Below are positions 23,900 to 34,663 of a DNA stretch of 64,000 nucleotides, piece after piece. Position 1 is the first letter of the stretch, and each line of letters opens with the position of its first letter. The position numbers were made by a program, and so were the translations under genes. This DNA comes from Tanytarsus gracilentus (lineage: Eukaryota; Arthropoda; Insecta; Diptera; Chironomidae), in contig JAXRKN010000042.1 of the NCBI GenBank assembly GCA_038502055.1, forward strand, positions 3,968,001-4,032,000. The letters are read 5' to 3'. The notes beneath the pieces were generated by a model. It ran no database searches. It saw only the letters and a list, made by a program, of their open reading frames with translations, and was not told the DNA's origin.

Positions 23900-26800
23900 A
23901 TTTCAGGTCGTGAATCCTTGTTTCATGTTATGCGTACCATGCACATACAGGATGGTCAAATTTACTCTCAAAGTTAATTCTATTTTTTTTGTCTCTTTTT
24001 CACAATTTAAAAACTTTTTAACAAAAACTCTCATTTCTCTAATGTGACATAAATTTTCAACTTGTTGGTGTAATTTTTTTACCATATATTTATAACTTTT
24101 ACTTTTTGAACACTATATTTTTGCACTTAAGCTTAGTGCTTTTCAATTTTTTGTTTTAAACTTTTTAATTATTTTTTCCTCATAAATGTGTTCTTAAAAA
24201 AATGGTTGCAAACATGAAGGTAGTCTAGATCAAACTAACTTGAGCAAGAAAATTTCGACTGTTGTGCATCATATAGAAATGATACATGTGTTTGTGGAAG
24301 CAAGGGGCGTGTATGAATATTATAGGCTATGTACAATAAAATAAACTTCCAGCTCAACGATTGGTTACGCCATTTCTTTTAACATCGCATTCTTGAAATT
24401 TGGTGAAAAGTGTGCAGCCAATTTTTAAACACACTCAAATCAAAAAAAAACTCTGAAACCTTTATTTCGTAAACATTAAGTTATTTTTTCAAAATAATTC
24501 TCTAGATGAAAATTTTGAAACATTTTATGGAAGTTGCAAAAATTCTTGGTTGATTCTTAAAATTAAAGTTTCATGCATTCAGTGAAATCCATTTTTTAAC
24601 CGACGCAAACAATAATTCAAGGTCGTTTTTATTGATTTCACAAATATATTATGTCAAACAATATTTCTGAACTTTATTGGTACCGATCTAAATTCAATAT
24701 ATTTAAAAAAAATTAAACGGATATCCTTTTTAAATGAACTAATTTGTATAAAAAAAGAAATAATTCCACTAGTTTCAAAAACTCAGAAATAAAAATATAA
24801 TAAGAACCATTTATGGAAAAATTCTAACAAATAAATATTCTATTAGACCTTAAAATTTAAATTAAAATATCAGAAAATATTAAAATATAAAAAAACATTT
24901 TTTAAACACACAACTGCCAATGAAGCTTTAAATTTTTCAGCGTTACTCAAAAAAAATACATTGAATATTTGGTTTCAAAACAAAAAGAGCCGAAAGCAAT
25001 AGAAAGAAAAAACGAATAAAAACTTGTCATGCGTGAAAAGGAAAAATCGCACCGTTGTATGGCATTAAATTTTACGCTAGAACTATTTTCATTTTCGCCA
25101 CCTCAAAAGATTGTACAAAATGTGAAAGAAACAAATATCTTAGCTTATTCTTCAATAAAAATAAGTGAATAGGATGATCTCTACGTAAAAAATCTTTAAA
25201 TTTAAAAGTTTTCTGAATTGTTTAAATGAAAAAAATAATTTTTTCCTTACAAAAGAGTTTGAATTAACAAATAATTGAAACATTTTAAAACATTTGCAGT
25301 TTAACAAAAAAAAAATCTCTTTCTTTTTATTTTTTGTGATTTTCTTGTAAATAATGACAATAAACATTTAGCGTAACATAAAAAATGCGCTAATGATACA
25401 AATTCTTCATATGCGCTCTAGAAAAATTGGTAATGTTTTTAAATTTCCTTAAAAAAATGAAGAAAATAATTTATGACTAAAGATATAAACTACAAAAGAA
25501 AGCAACAAAACAAATTTAACGCAATTTCATATTACTTAAGTACACACATATAAAAAGAGAGGTCTCTTTGTGAAGATTATCCTATTCTATTGTTACGGCT
25601 TTAAGGTTTCATTTATATCTTTAGTTTTGCCGCACGCATTCAGGAGGCATACAAAAATCACTTTTAGAGATCGCAACAGTTTTTAATGCGTTTTTATCAA
25701 ACTTTTTTAAAAATTTCAATGTAATACTTACATATTATAAAGATGATTTAAAATTTATGTAATTTTTCTTGATTAATTTGAAAAGCCTACTATAATATTA
25801 AGATCTATATAATTTTTTGAAAAAAGGAAAGACGCGTTCAAATTCGGGTTGAGCCACCTTCTTTGAAATATAAGCCGCAAGAAGCTAATTGCAAGAATAA
25901 AAATACTTCCATACAAAATTTTTTCTAAATAAAAATATCCGAGCATTACCTATAACCTATGGGATGAAAAATATTTTTGCATTACATTACGTCAAAAAAA
26001 AGTTGAGCAAAACCGCATGCATTGTGGTTCAATGCGTATTACAGTAGTTTATACAAAGTTCTGATATATATATAAAAAACTGCATGCATTAAAGATGCCA
26101 AATGAACCATAAATATGAAAATTCTTTTGTTGAAAAGAATAAGAAGATCTGACGTAGAAGATTAATTTTTGAAAAAATCTACAAGATATATCTTTAAGAC
26201 AACATGCAACAGAAATAAATATATATTTTTTTGTATATAAAATGAGAGTGCTTGTCAACAGTGCAGTGTTCACCAAGAAAAAAAAGTTTCATATTACCAG
26301 CTGCATTGTTCCGAAATTTGATTTTCATAAACAAAATAAAACATTTTTTGACTGCATGGAATTAAATTGTGTGAGTATTTATTCGTTAATAATTTAATGA
26401 AAGACTATACAAAATTGACAATTTTTATGCTTTTGTTTTAAAAAAATCATTTCAAATTTTTAAACGCACTTATTAAAAAATGATCAATTATAATTATAGA
26501 AAACAAGTATCATTTTTACGCGATGAGGAGAGAGAGTCCTATTATCGTAAATAACATCTAATTAAAACTTTTTAAATACACACACAATTCATTAATAAAT
26601 CGAGAAAATTGCCTTATTAAATCAGATCAATTAATTTTTTTTTCGTTAACATTAGGATCTGACATTATTTTTTATTTTTGATAAAATTTGCGACTTTTTT
26701 AAAATTTTGAAAGTTTTCGTTATAGTACATGAATTTGTAAAATTAAACTCAAAAATATGGCAAAACTCTAAAAATTTGTATTTTGCATAAAGTAATTAAA

Positions 26801-28074
26801 AGGTACCACTGCTTACTTAATTTTTTTAAGCCTAAAACTTTTATAAAGAAAATTAAGTTAAATCCACAACATAAATGTCTACTTTGAAAATACATAAACA
26901 CTGAATTATAAGCATTCATGGCCATGTATGGTTTTAATTACTCTTAAAATTCAAAAAATCTTTAGTCACAGAGCATTTCAAGAATATTTTTTTGATGAGC
27001 TGAAAAATAAACCCTTTTAAAAAACTTACTAAGGTGCCTCTTTATAATCAAAAAACAGGGTGAATGTGTCAAATATAAACCATGTAAACCATTGCGTTTA
27101 AATATTCATTTTACATTTTTAAATAAACTTGTTTAGATTTCCGTTTAACATTAAAACACACTTTTATTCGAATTTTTTGTTGTAAATATATTTCTGAACA
27201 GCTTCAAAAAAAAGGGGGTACGTTGAGAGCACAAAAATTGTTTAATTTATTTAAGGGAACTGAAAATTTGAATTTATTATGAAATTGAAAAATACGTTTG
27301 ATTTTTAATGTTTATTATTTAATTATGTATTGCTAATTTATGGCATCAAAAAATGCACATTCTTAAACATAAGATAATTAAAATCTAACAACTTTATAAT
27401 GCATTTCTCACTGGGCAAACAGAAACAAAAACAATTCAACCTTCACGATATTATAGATAATTCTTAAAATGCTAGAAAATAGTATAAATCATTCATTAGG
27501 GAGGTTGTTCCTGAGAGAAGTGTTATGTGAGGTAAGTTATACGGAGGTATATAAATAAAGTCAATAAAACAATAAAAATTCAAATATTAATTTAGAAATT
27601 ACAAATATGTGCCGATAAAGTTTTTGTTTTTTTATCTTATTTCAACAACACTTATTGACAACTTAATGTAGGTATATTGACACAAGCACGTTAAACGATT
27701 CATGTTAAAAGTGAATATTTGATATTTCACTTATATTTAATTTGATTCATCAATTTATTTATGCGATAATTTCTATTATTGATAAAAAAATGTGACAAGA
27801 CACGTTTTGTCTGCGTGCGCTTCTTTGATACTAACTAGCTCTCAGATTTTTTTTTTAAAATGACTAAAAGCGTCACTAGTAGTAATAATAATACTCAAGA
27901 TTTTCTCACAAAATTTTTCTCTCCTTTTCACATAATATTCCCATGCTATAATATAGAGGAAAATAAATTGTCTTTATATTTTTCTTACATTCATCGTATA
28001 TTTTCAATAACGTTTGATTGCTCTTGTTAAACAGAAAAATTGCATTTAATTTTTAAATTCACTCCTGAAGAGAA

Positions 28075-31000
28075 ATGGGTGAAAAACGAAATTTAGTCGA
28101 GCAAGATTTAAGAGATCAAGTTCGTATTGTTGTTGCTTCAAAAATAACCTTATGTAATTAAGGACAAAAATGTGACCTTGAAAAATCATAAACATATTTA
28201 CATGAACTTGTTTATTAAAGTGATAATAATCTCGTTTTAGGATCTGGGACTTAAACGTGCGTCAACGGAAAAGTTGAGGGAGGTTTTCAACAGATATGCC
28301 TCGTTAGAAGTTAAAGGCGAAAAGTACATGACAAGTGAAGATTTTGTTTGCCGATTTCTTGGACTTTTTCAGGAAGAAAGCTTTAATGGTAAATTATTAC
28401 AAAATTGCAAGCACAATTGAGAAGTTCGTTCGCAATAAAAATAAAGTTATGTGTAATTAAATGGTGCGACATTAAAAATTTCAGAGGAATCGGTAAAACT
28501 TCTCGCTGGCGTTGCTGATACGAACAAGGATGGATCCATTTCATTTTCCGAGTTTCAAGCTTTTGAGGGCTTACTGGTGCAGCCTTCTCACAATCTGTAC
28601 AAGACAGCATTTCAACTTTTTGACAAAAATGGTAACGGAAGTGTGACATTTTGTGAGTACAATAATTAACGTTCATCCGATGGATTTGTTTTAAAACCTA
28701 TGTAATGTTCTTAGCTGAATTTTCGGAGGTCATTAAAAAAACCGAGTTATATACGAAAGTCCCATTTAAGCTCGACGGGCCATTCACTGAACTCTACTTT
28801 GGACGTGAACGTACACGTGCAATAAGTTATTCTGAGTTTTCGCAATTTTTACACGGTAAATAATTTATAAATATATAATCTAGTTGTTATATCGAGTTAT
28901 AAAACTTTTTACAAAAATTAGATTTTCACGAAGAATGCGCATTTGAGGCTTTTAAACTTAAGGATCCCGATCGCAGTGGATACATTACTGCACTTGATTT
29001 TCAAGATGTCATGATTAATGTTAAGAATCACCTTTTAACAAAAGACGTTAAGGATAATTTAGTTCAAGTAAGATGAATGTACGGAAAGCAAAAGAAAACT
29101 AAGTTTAAAGCTTTTTTGCAGCTTACGGAAGGTCATAAAGTTTCGTTTCCTTATTTCATGGCATTTTGTGCTTTGTTGAACAACATGGAGTTAATAAAAA
29201 GAGTATATTTAAATGCCACCGAAGGAAATCGTCTTGAGCCCATCACCAAGGATAGATTTCTCCATTCTGCTCAGACTATGTCCCAAATAACGCCGCTTGA
29301 AATTGATATTTTATTTCAACTCATAGATGCGATTCAGCAAACAGGGTAAGTCTAACATAATAAAAGTAAATAAATTAGATTTTAACTTTATCAAAGTTAC
29401 ATTAAATGTCTATGAAAAATATTTTGAATCTATCTTCTCTCGAATGCTTTCAAAAGTTGGTGGAAAAATAATACCTTTAGAGAGAGGCAAGTTTGGGTGA
29501 TTCCATTTTCAGCGTGGAGCCCCTTTCGAGTTTTTCAAAAAGCATTATAGAAACACTAACAAATTTAATCAATATTTTTTTAAATAGGCGTATCGTATAT
29601 AATGATTTGTCAAAAATTGCTCCTGAGCACTACATCAAAAAGATAACGGCCAGATTTCAAGCCGTGGAATCTCCAGCAGACCGTTCTGCATTTATTGTGG
29701 TCCTTGAGAGCATGTATCGGTTTACTTTGGGTTCAATTGCTGGCGCGGTTGGAGGTTAATTAATTTCAAAATTAAATGAAAAAAAAATTAAAATTATTTT
29801 GTATTTTAGCAACGGCTGTATATCCTATCGACTTAGTAAAGACGAGAATGCAAAATCAACGTTCGGCGATTGTGGGTGAACTTGCATATAGAAACTCAAT
29901 TGATTGCTTCAAAAAGGTGATCAGACACGAAGGTTTGGTAGGTCTTTATAGGGGATTAGTTCCGCAACTACTTGGAGTAGCTCCAGAAAAGGCTATCAAG
30001 TTGACCGTAAACGATCTTATTCGAGACAAGTTTTTCGATAAGCAAGGAAATATTCCACGATGGGCCGAAATACTTGCCGGTGGCTGTGTAAGTTTTAGTT
30101 ATCTTATTATTTCCTAATCATAGATTTAAAATTTTATTTTTAAGGCTGGCGCATCTCAAGTAGTTTTTACCAATCCTTTGGAAATTGTAAAAATTAGATT
30201 ACAAGTTGCGGGAGAAGTCGTTGGTGGAAACAAAGTACGAGCGTGGCATGTTGTAAAAGAGCTTGGCTTATTTGGCTTGTATAAAGGTCTGATATATTTA
30301 TATATAAATTCATTTTAGGTTTAAATTTATATATCAGATCAGTATTTAAAAAAGTGCATAAAAAATCAGTTTAGGTCAATCCGGACAATTTGGTTAATCC
30401 AAACAGTAATAGCTTTAAAAATAAGTTTAGCAGACAAAATTTTGAATATTCTTACGACTTATATTTGACTCTAGGCTTTAAGAACCTAAGTCCTAAGTAC
30501 CTCGGACCTATTCCATCCTACTCGGCATCAAAAGACGAGTTCAACGAGGTACATGAAGCCATAGTTCTGAAAAATGGACATTTTGGCTGTCCGTGGCACT
30601 ACTGGCCGTCCATGATGGATATTTCTGAAAAATCATCTATGCCAATCGATTGCTGGTCCAATTACGAGTTCAACGAGGTACATGAAGCCATATAAGAGAA
30701 AATTTTGTATGAAAAATTGACATTATGGCTGTCCATGGCACGACCTATGGTCATGACCCAAAAAATTCCTAAAATGGGCTAATAAAAACCCTAAGAGCTA
30801 CCATCTGGCGAAAAATAGAAGTCTCTAGGTAGCTCAGGGGCTGAGGCTTGACAACTTTGTTGGGTTACGCTAAAAAATGTTTCAAAACCCACACGTGGGT
30901 GTTGCCGTGTAACCCACTTGTAACAGATCAGTATTGGCTTCCCCTTTGGCTTCCTCTTCTGGCCTCCCCTTTTGGCTTCCCAAAAATGGCTTCCCAAAAT

Positions 31001-32765
31001 GGCTTCCCAAAAATGGCTTCCCAAAATGGCTTCCCAAAAATGGCTTCCCAAAATGGCTTCCCAAAAATGGCTTCCCAAAATGGCTTCTCAAAAATGGCTT
31101 CCCAAAATGGCTTCCCACTGTGTTTCGACTGTGTTTCATTTTCCACTGTGTTCCATTTTCCATTGTGTTTCATTTTCCATTGTGTTTCATTTTCCATTGT
31201 GTTTCATTTTCCATTGTGTTTCATTTTCCATTGTGTTCCATTTTCCATTGTGTTTCATTTTCCATTGTGTTTAATTTTCCATTGTGTTTAATTTTCCATT
31301 GTGTTCCATTTTCCATTGTGTTCCATTTTCCATTGTGTTTCATTTACCATTGTGTTCCATTTTCCATTGTGTTCCATTTTCCACTGTGTTCCATTTTCCA
31401 CAGTGTTCCATTTTCAGATCCATGCCAATCGATTCCTGGTCAAATTCCGAGTTCAATGAGGTACATGAAGCCATACTTCTAAAAAATGGACATTAGTGGC
31501 ATTCCTTGGACACTCCTGGCCGGCCGTGACGGTCATTCTTCAAAATCATCAATGCTAATCAATTCCTGATGCAATTACGAGTTCAACGAGGTACATGAAG
31601 CCATACTTTTAAAAAATGGACATTAGGGGCACTACTGGCCGGCACTGATGGACATTGGTGGCACTCTTGGATGGCCATGATAGACATTCCTCAAATATCA
31701 TCAATGCCTTTCGATTCCTGATACAAATACGAGTTCAACGACATACATGAAGCCATATAACAGGAAATTTGTATGAAAAATGGCATTTAGGGCTGTCCAT
31801 GGCACGACCTGTGGTCATGACCCTCATAATTCCTAAAATGGCCGAATCTAAATTCATAGACCTACCATTTGGCGAAAACTAGAAGTCTCTAGCTATCTCA
31901 GGAGCCGAGATCTCGAAGGAACAGACGGACAGACAGACAGACGGACGGACGGACGGAAATAGGCGCATATAAGTGTTACACCACTTCGTGGGTTACACTA
32001 AAAAACATTTTTACATTTGTTTTAGGTGCCAGAGCATGTCTTCTTCGAGATGTTCCATTTAGCGCTATCTATTTCCCTGTTTATGCGCATACAAAATCAG
32101 CAATGTCAGATGAAGATGGGTTTGTTTAAAAAATTTAAGTTAATTAAAAATTGAAATTACTTTTTTATTTTTAAGATATAATCATCCACTTACTCTTCTC
32201 GCTGCTGGTGCAATTGCAGGTAAGAATTTTTTCAAACTTTCAACATTTAGTTACTTTTTTTTATAGGCATACCCGCCGCAAGCTTGGTCACCCCTGCCGA
32301 TGTCATAAAAACCCGATTGCAAGTAGTTGCACGTAGCGGACAGACCACATATAATGGGGTATTTGATGCCGCTCGCAAAATCATGAGAGAAGAGGGACCC
32401 AAAGCATTTTGGAAGGGAACTGTCGGTAAGACAAGCTCTTTCGCAAAATGTTAAACGGGAATTTAATTTTTATAAATTTAGCACGAGTATTTAGATCTTC
32501 TCCGCAGTTTGGTGTCACTCTCGTAACTTATGAATTGTTGCAAAGAATGTTGTACGTTGACTTTGGTGGAACACGACCTAGCGGCTCAGAGCAATATAAG
32601 TCTGCTTCGTTGCAACACACATCAATTAAAAATGAAAACCCGGACTTGATTGGAGGATACAAAGCCGCATTGCCCATTTTAAATGGAATTGAAACTAAAT
32701 TTGGTCTTAGTCTTCCACGATTTCGACCTTCCGTCACTGCACAAGATTTGAAATCGAAAGTTTAA
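28075..32765 (+). CDS. aralar1: Mitochondrial aspartate/glutamate carrier (aralar/citrin, SLC25A12/13)
   Basis: Calcium-regulated inner-membrane exchanger of matrix aspartate for cytosolic glutamate plus a proton, part of the malate-aspartate shuttle. Exons: 28075-28119, 28241-28388, 28485-28652, 28715-28855, 28922-29067, 29122-29345, 29588-29754, 29810-30087, 30145-30286, 32026-32119, 32176-32219, 32267-32425, 32482-32765; 2040 nt, 679 residues, all phases consistent. The N-terminal regulatory half has EF-hand loops such as DTNKDGSISF (about residue 76), DKNGNGSVTF and DPDRSGYIT. The carrier half has three mitochondrial carrier signatures: YPIDLVKTR, NPLEIVKIR and TPADVIKTR. Length matches the family. 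The first exon (MGEKRNLVEQ) is the least certain, because its donor is the weak gttcgt. Intron 9 (30287-32025) is expanded by repeats; the other introns are mostly 50-250 bp. Confidence 0.96.
30287..30339 (+). other. Hairpin containing the donor of aralar intron 9
   Basis: The intron starts GTCTGATATATTTATATATA and then reads AAATTTATATATCAGA ending about 30336. The two halves are near-perfect reverse complements, so the 5' splice site can be buried at the base of an RNA stem. The donor itself (gtctga) is far from consensus. Confidence 0.55.
30972..31117. repeat. Minisatellite, 13/14-bp unit CTTCCCAAAAATGG
   Basis: Alternating 14-mer CTTCCCAAAAATGG and 13-mer CTTCCCAAAATGG units (27-bp dimers), about eleven monomers, nearly identical, with one CTTCTCAAAAATGG variant. 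The 27-bp period is a multiple of three, so long repetitive ORFs open on both strands; these are not genes. Confidence 0.93.
31118..31416. repeat. Minisatellite, 17-bp unit CATTTTCCATTGTGTTT
   Basis: About 17-18 tandem copies of a 17-bp unit with few substitutions (TTTC/TTCC/TTTA and CATTG/CACTG). It directly adjoins the previous array and shares no sequence with it. The high similarity between units implies recent expansion or ongoing homogenisation. Confidence 0.93.
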
Positions 32766-32990
32766 ATTATTTAGTCCTATTAAAATTTTATTTAAAAAAG
32801 AAAGTTATATATTGAACACATAAAAAGCTTAAATTATATAAAGGACATTTAACTAAATTACTTAGTAGCAATCAATTTAGTATTGATTTAATGTTGTTAT
32901 CAAAAGTGAACATTAGGTATGAATATTTGTTTCAAAAATGTAATTTCATGAAAAAATAAATAATAAAATCAAATTCTCATTAAGCAAAAA

Positions 32991-34188
32991 TTAATGTAGA
33001 GAAGGAAGATTTCTTTCTGTCTTACTCTCGACAGGCAAGTAGTTTTTCCAGTTTCTAAAGAGGTACCGAGAAATAGTCTTGAGATGTCTAAATTTATAGA
33101 ATCCACATTGATTTGATTTGATTTGTTCATCGGTTTGAATGAGAAATCCTGCTGTCTCAATATTTTTGATAGAGGGTGGAAAATTATCTAGATGAGTTCT
33201 ACTTTTGTTCGAAATTTCATTCATAGATAACTCGCTATAAGAACTCGAATCCGTTTTTGCGATAGCAACCGGTGAACTCGATAAAAACGTCTTTTTTAAA
33301 CAAGTCTTCGCAATCTTATTTTCTTCTGATGTATGTCTTTTGAATTGATCGCCAAAACTAAAATTACCATTAACAACCGAGACGAATTTTTTTTCATGCA
33401 AACTACCATTCGAAAGCTTGAATTTGCATATACTCATAACCTCATTCTTAGTTGAGCTGTTTGGTGGAAAAACTGGAGAACGTTTCTTTTTCTTTTGAGA
33501 TACAGCATCTATTTTCCTCCTGATATCTTTGGTAACGAGCTCTCTTTTTGTTTGCGACATTTCAGAATTTTTATGCTCTCGAATGCACAAATTAAGCGGC
33601 TCTTCAGACGAACGATTTTGAAGCTTACTTTTAACCCTTTCGTCATCAGTTTTTTCTTCCAACACATTGGTTGAAAAGTTTATTCCATAATTCTTGATCA
33701 AATGATATATATCGGATTTTTTTGGTTTACGACCTCTTCGTGGCTTATGGTTTTCTAACGAAATAGTTCCCATGTACGGAAGATCTTGGTGTCTCACTTG
33801 CTTGATACTTGCTTCAACCTTACATTTATCTTTACTATTACTTTCTGATATTTTTTGGAGTTTGGCTTTTTGAAACACAAACTTGCTCTGCATGTTTTCC
33901 TTTTTATGTTGAGGTTTGTACTTAAAATTGTGAAAAAAAAAATTTTGTTTATCGGAAGGAGCATTTTTTGGAATTAAATCTAGATTCAAATCGCAGTCAA
34001 CTTCATGATGGGCTGTTGTAGAAACTTGATCAGTGTTGACACTCGATATAAACGGATCGTCTGAGTTTTGTCTAAAACACGGTTTAATAAAAAAAATTAG
34101 TACCTACTCCTAAAGAAGTTTTTGTTCATGAAAATACTTACAGAAGCATAGAACAGGGAGATTCATTTTGATTATATAGCTTTTCCAT
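32991..34188 (-). CDS. Uncharacterised protein with AT-hook-like and CtBP-type motifs
   Basis: Two exons, 34142-34188 and 32991-34071, give 375 residues from ATG at 34188. I do not recognise the family with confidence. Visible features are a basic AT-hook-like segment (KPRRGRKPKKSDIYHLIKNYG) at about forward 33680-33750, a short EEPLNLCIR motif at about 33580-33605 that resembles the PxDLS/PLNLS CtBP-binding type, several Lys/Arg-rich clusters, and a basic C-terminus (YLFRNWKNYLPVESKTERNL). It lacks membrane segments and signal peptide, so a nuclear DNA-associated co-repressor partner is a reasonable guess only. It ends tail-to-tail with aralar, 225 bp apart, and starts 475 bp below the stop of the next gene on the same strand. 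Confidence 0.75.
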
Positions 34189-34663
34189 ATCAAATATCTT
34201 AAAGAAGAGAGACAATAATAGGCCGAAGTGAAAATCATACAAAAGCTAAATATAGATCTGGTTTTTTAAACTTTAAAATTTTCACTTAAAAAGGCTTTTA
34301 ATTATTTTAAACCAAATATGCTTACATTTAGCCTTAGAAACTCAAATAATTTTTATCTTCAATTTAAATGTGAAAAATATTCTGTTTGCTGTTTTATTGC
34401 CTTAGCATCTCGGCAGTAGTAACACCAAACTGAAAAACTGAAAAAGATTTTTTCCTCTCGAGTACAAAAAAATTACTAAAAATAGCCTGAGAAAAAGTAA
34501 ATTAAAATTAGTGATACATAAGGTATTGTGTGACATGCTTATGAAAAATTCTTTTCCACTCATTTGGGAACATTTTTTTGAAAAAAAAGCAAACGATTTA
34601 TTGCCTATTTACTAATATAATTATGATGTTAAAAAACAGAGAGCTTTTGCTGCAGGTATGTTT

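Larger units (their letters stand above)
17583..28074. promoter_or_regulatory. 10.5-kb gene-free interval between divergent toy and aralar
   Basis: I find no coding exon in this AT-rich stretch. It separates the divergent starts of toy (minus) and the carrier gene (plus). Such a gap beside a Pax6 gene would be expected to hold cis-regulatory elements, but none can be proven by eye. Visible structures are a palindromic element at 22381-22608 and an imperfect hairpin at 23816-23899. ORFs here are short and without family features. Confidence 0.4.
30380..31995. repeat. Composite dispersed repeat filling aralar intron 9
   Basis: The module AGTTCAACGAGGTACATGAA recurs, with substitutions, at about 30538, 30667, 31450, 31580 and 31732, each with neighbouring TGGACATTAGTGGCA or TGATGGACATTCC and CGATTCCTG segments. 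Two minisatellites sit between copies. The right end is a GACAGACGGACGG tetranucleotide run (31922-31957) and GTGGGTTACACTAAAAAACA. A GTGGGTTAC...CACGTGGGTG palindromic part is near 30862-30920. Related pieces occur at 8725-8990 and, inverted, at 41600-41830. Confidence 0.8.

Noticed and set aside
30972..31117. Regular repeats that might suggest a CRISPR-like array
   Set aside because: There are no unique spacers; units are directly tandem and the locus is a eukaryotic intron.
30791..31496. Several long overlapping ORFs on both strands with repeats like WLPKNGFPK and FPLCFIFHCV
   Set aside because: They are frames through the 27-bp and 17-bp minisatellites in an intron; the periodicity alone keeps them open.
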